From CAZXVW01 sp964644025 (GTDB lineage Bacteria > Acidobacteriota > Terriglobia > Bryobacterales > Bryobacteraceae): a stretch of 6,606 nt of DNA. The position numbers and the translations under genes are program-made. Shown here one piece after another: positions 5,543 through 6,606 of the stretch (the stretch's first letter is position 1; each line of letters starts with the position of its first letter). The notes under the pieces are model-generated. The model did not search any database and was not told where the DNA came from. It saw only the letters and a list, made by a program, of their open reading frames with translations. The DNA is taken from NCBI GenBank assembly GCA_964644025.1, contig CAZXVW010000217.1, positions 1 to 6,606 on the forward strand, written 5' to 3'.

Positions 5543-6606
5543 TCAGGCAGGCACTGGCCGGGCCTCCTCGGCGCGGTCCGGGAAGCCGAAGTTCGTGATG
5601 CGGCGGGTTGTCCGGAAAGGGTAGCCGGGGTATTCGAAAACGGGCGCTCTCGGCTCGGTGACACCGATGGAGTAGCCCCACAGGGCGGCGTATTCGGCGG
5701 GGTCTTCGCCGATGTCTTCCAGATGGCGCAGGTACTCGGAGATGGATTTCGACTCGATGATGATGACCTTGCCCATTTTTTCAATGATCGGGCTGTGCGC
5801 CCGGGTGCGGTCATGATCGAACTCCAGGATGCGCCTGCCGTAGCGGGTGATGCCGATGGTGCGGAAAGTGAGGCTCTTGCCGACCGCCGGCAAGTTGAGC
5901 ACGTTCCGGTCCGAGGCCAGGAAGGGGATGCCTGCCTGCTGGCGGAGTTCGGCGATCTTTTCCACCATGCGCTCGGCCTCGCCGGCGAGGCCCCGCAGCG
6001 CTCCCGCCTGTTCGGGGGGGACCAGCCCGTAGCACTTCTCTTCGATTTGCTCTTGCACGGCGCGGGAATTGGGGGCGAAATTGTACCAGTTTTCCATGTA
6101 CCCTTTTACGGTGAACGTGTAGTAGGGGAGCACGCCGATCTCGCCCAGCACCTGGCGTAAGCGGGCGGCGTGTCCCCGCCGCGAGGCGGCGGTGGTCAAC
6201 ACGAGCTGGTTGGTCACGAGCCAGCCGGCGTCCGCCAGCCGGGAAACCGCGTCGCGCGCCTCCGGCGTCACTTCCATCGGCGACTCGAAATGCGTCTGAA
6301 CAACGAACTGCTGGACGCCGATCGCCGAAGCCTTCTCCCGGAAGTCGCGAAGCACCTTGGTCAGCGCCGGGGTGAACCGTTGCGGCAGGTAGACGGGCAG
6401 GCGCGTGCCGAGCCGCACGCGGACCAGCTCGGCATACTTTTCGCCGTCCGGACGGCTCTCGTTATCTTGTTTCTTGCCGAGCGCCATCTGGTAAACGGCG
6501 TCCAGGATCTGGGCGAGCTGCGTATCGGTACTCATCAAGGCGTCCCCACCGGTGATGAGGATGTCGCGGAGTTGCGAGTCATTCCGGAAATACTCCATCA
6601 GGCGCT
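5543..6606 (-). CDS. KamA-family radical SAM/PLP aminomutase-like protein, 5' end missing
   Basis: The last 353 residues are visible; the start, and with it the CxxxCxxC cluster motif, lies beyond the right edge. Numbering from the first full codon (6604-6602), KamA-family marks are DILITGGDALM (14-24), the PVYLPQRFTP region, QTHFESPMEVTPEA, TNQLVL and the PYYTFTVKG strand. Near the end of the barrel NLPAVGK has a lysine (243) likely equivalent to the PLP-binding Lys337 of clostridial lysine 2,3-aminomutase. The family moves the amino group from the alpha to the beta carbon of an amino acid using 5'-deoxyadenosyl radical, a 4Fe-4S cluster and PLP. The two lysine-side-chain aspartates (Asp293, Asp330 of the clostridial enzyme) appear as Lys167 and Asn237, and about 33 extra residues separate them. 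Lysine is therefore an unlikely substrate; a glutamate-type or other aminomutase is possible. An internal ATG at 6598 is not the start because it follows in-frame coding sequence. Confidence 0.88.
   Translation of the reverse strand, partial: RLMEYFRNDSQLRDILITGGDALMSTDTQLAQILDAVYQMALGKKQDNESRPDGEKYAELVRVRLGTRLPVYLPQRFTPALTKVLRDFREKASAIGVQQFVVQTHFESPMEVTPEARDAVSRLADAGWLVTNQLVLTTAASRRGHAARLRQVLGEIGVLPYYTFTVKGYMENWYNFAPNSRAVQEQIEEKCYGLVPPEQAGALRGLAGEAERMVEKIAELRQQAGIPFLASDRNVLNLPAVGKSLTFRTIGITRYGRRILEFDHDRTRAHSPIIEKMGKVIIIESKSISEYLRHLEDIGEDPAEYAALWGYSIGVTEPRAPVFEYPGYPFRTTRRITNFGFPDRAEEARPVPA

Noticed and set aside
5479..5814. N-terminal extension of the 68-aa minus-strand protein to 180 residues
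   Set aside because: The extra part overlaps the 3' end of the KamA-like gene in another frame, is Ser/Pro/Arg/Thr-rich like a GC-shadow frame, and has no credible start signal.
5723..6160. 145-residue plus-strand frame opposite the KamA-like gene
   Set aside because: It is a shadow of the conserved radical SAM gene, with no promoter or Shine-Dalgarno.
6596..6598. Start of the KamA-like gene at the ATG at 6598
   Set aside because: The frame is open to the window edge and the catalytic N-terminal part, including the cluster cysteines, is missing, so this Met is internal.

Overview
The window is GC-rich bacterial DNA, densely coding, with six protein genes I would keep plus one tRNA. The likely source is an acidobacterium of the Solibacter/Bryobacter type. 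That is inferred from the mix of a secreted DUF1080 (3-keto-disaccharide hydrolase-like) protein beside a Tat-exported protein, a futalosine-pathway menaquinone enzyme (MqnD-like) and a KamA-family radical SAM protein. Planctomycetes or Verrucomicrobia cannot be excluded from sequence reading alone.

Layout. (1) 1-162: a short 8-bp tandem repeat and a complete tRNA-Gly(GCC) on the minus strand with encoded CCA. Its promoter lies at 178-207 and is divergent from the next gene. (2) 260-2397: two plus-strand genes for exported proteins, DUF1080 followed 59 bp later by a Tat-signal protein of unknown function. They probably form a small transcription unit acting on extracytoplasmic carbohydrate. 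(3) 2614-2961: a stand-alone histidine phosphotransfer (HPt) protein with a strong Shine-Dalgarno and a GTG start. No partner kinase or regulator is in view. (4) 3072-3917: an MqnD-like enzyme of menaquinone synthesis, ending in a 9-bp inverted repeat. (5) 3968-5275: a secreted HEAT-repeat protein. (6) 5272-5478, minus: a 68-residue protein of unknown function whose stop codon overlaps the HEAT gene's stop inside a shared CTAG. (7) 5543-6606, minus: the C-terminal 353 residues of a KamA-family radical SAM/PLP enzyme that runs off the right edge.

No mobile element, CRISPR array, phage gene or defence cassette is visible, and the region reads as ordinary chromosome. Two points deserve most attention. 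The KamA-like enzyme lacks, by hand alignment, the two aspartates that hold the lysine side chain in lysine 2,3-aminomutase, and it carries an insertion near the active site. Several genes here also have extended -10 (TGnTATnnT-like) promoter matches so close to the start codon that their mRNAs would be leaderless or nearly so.
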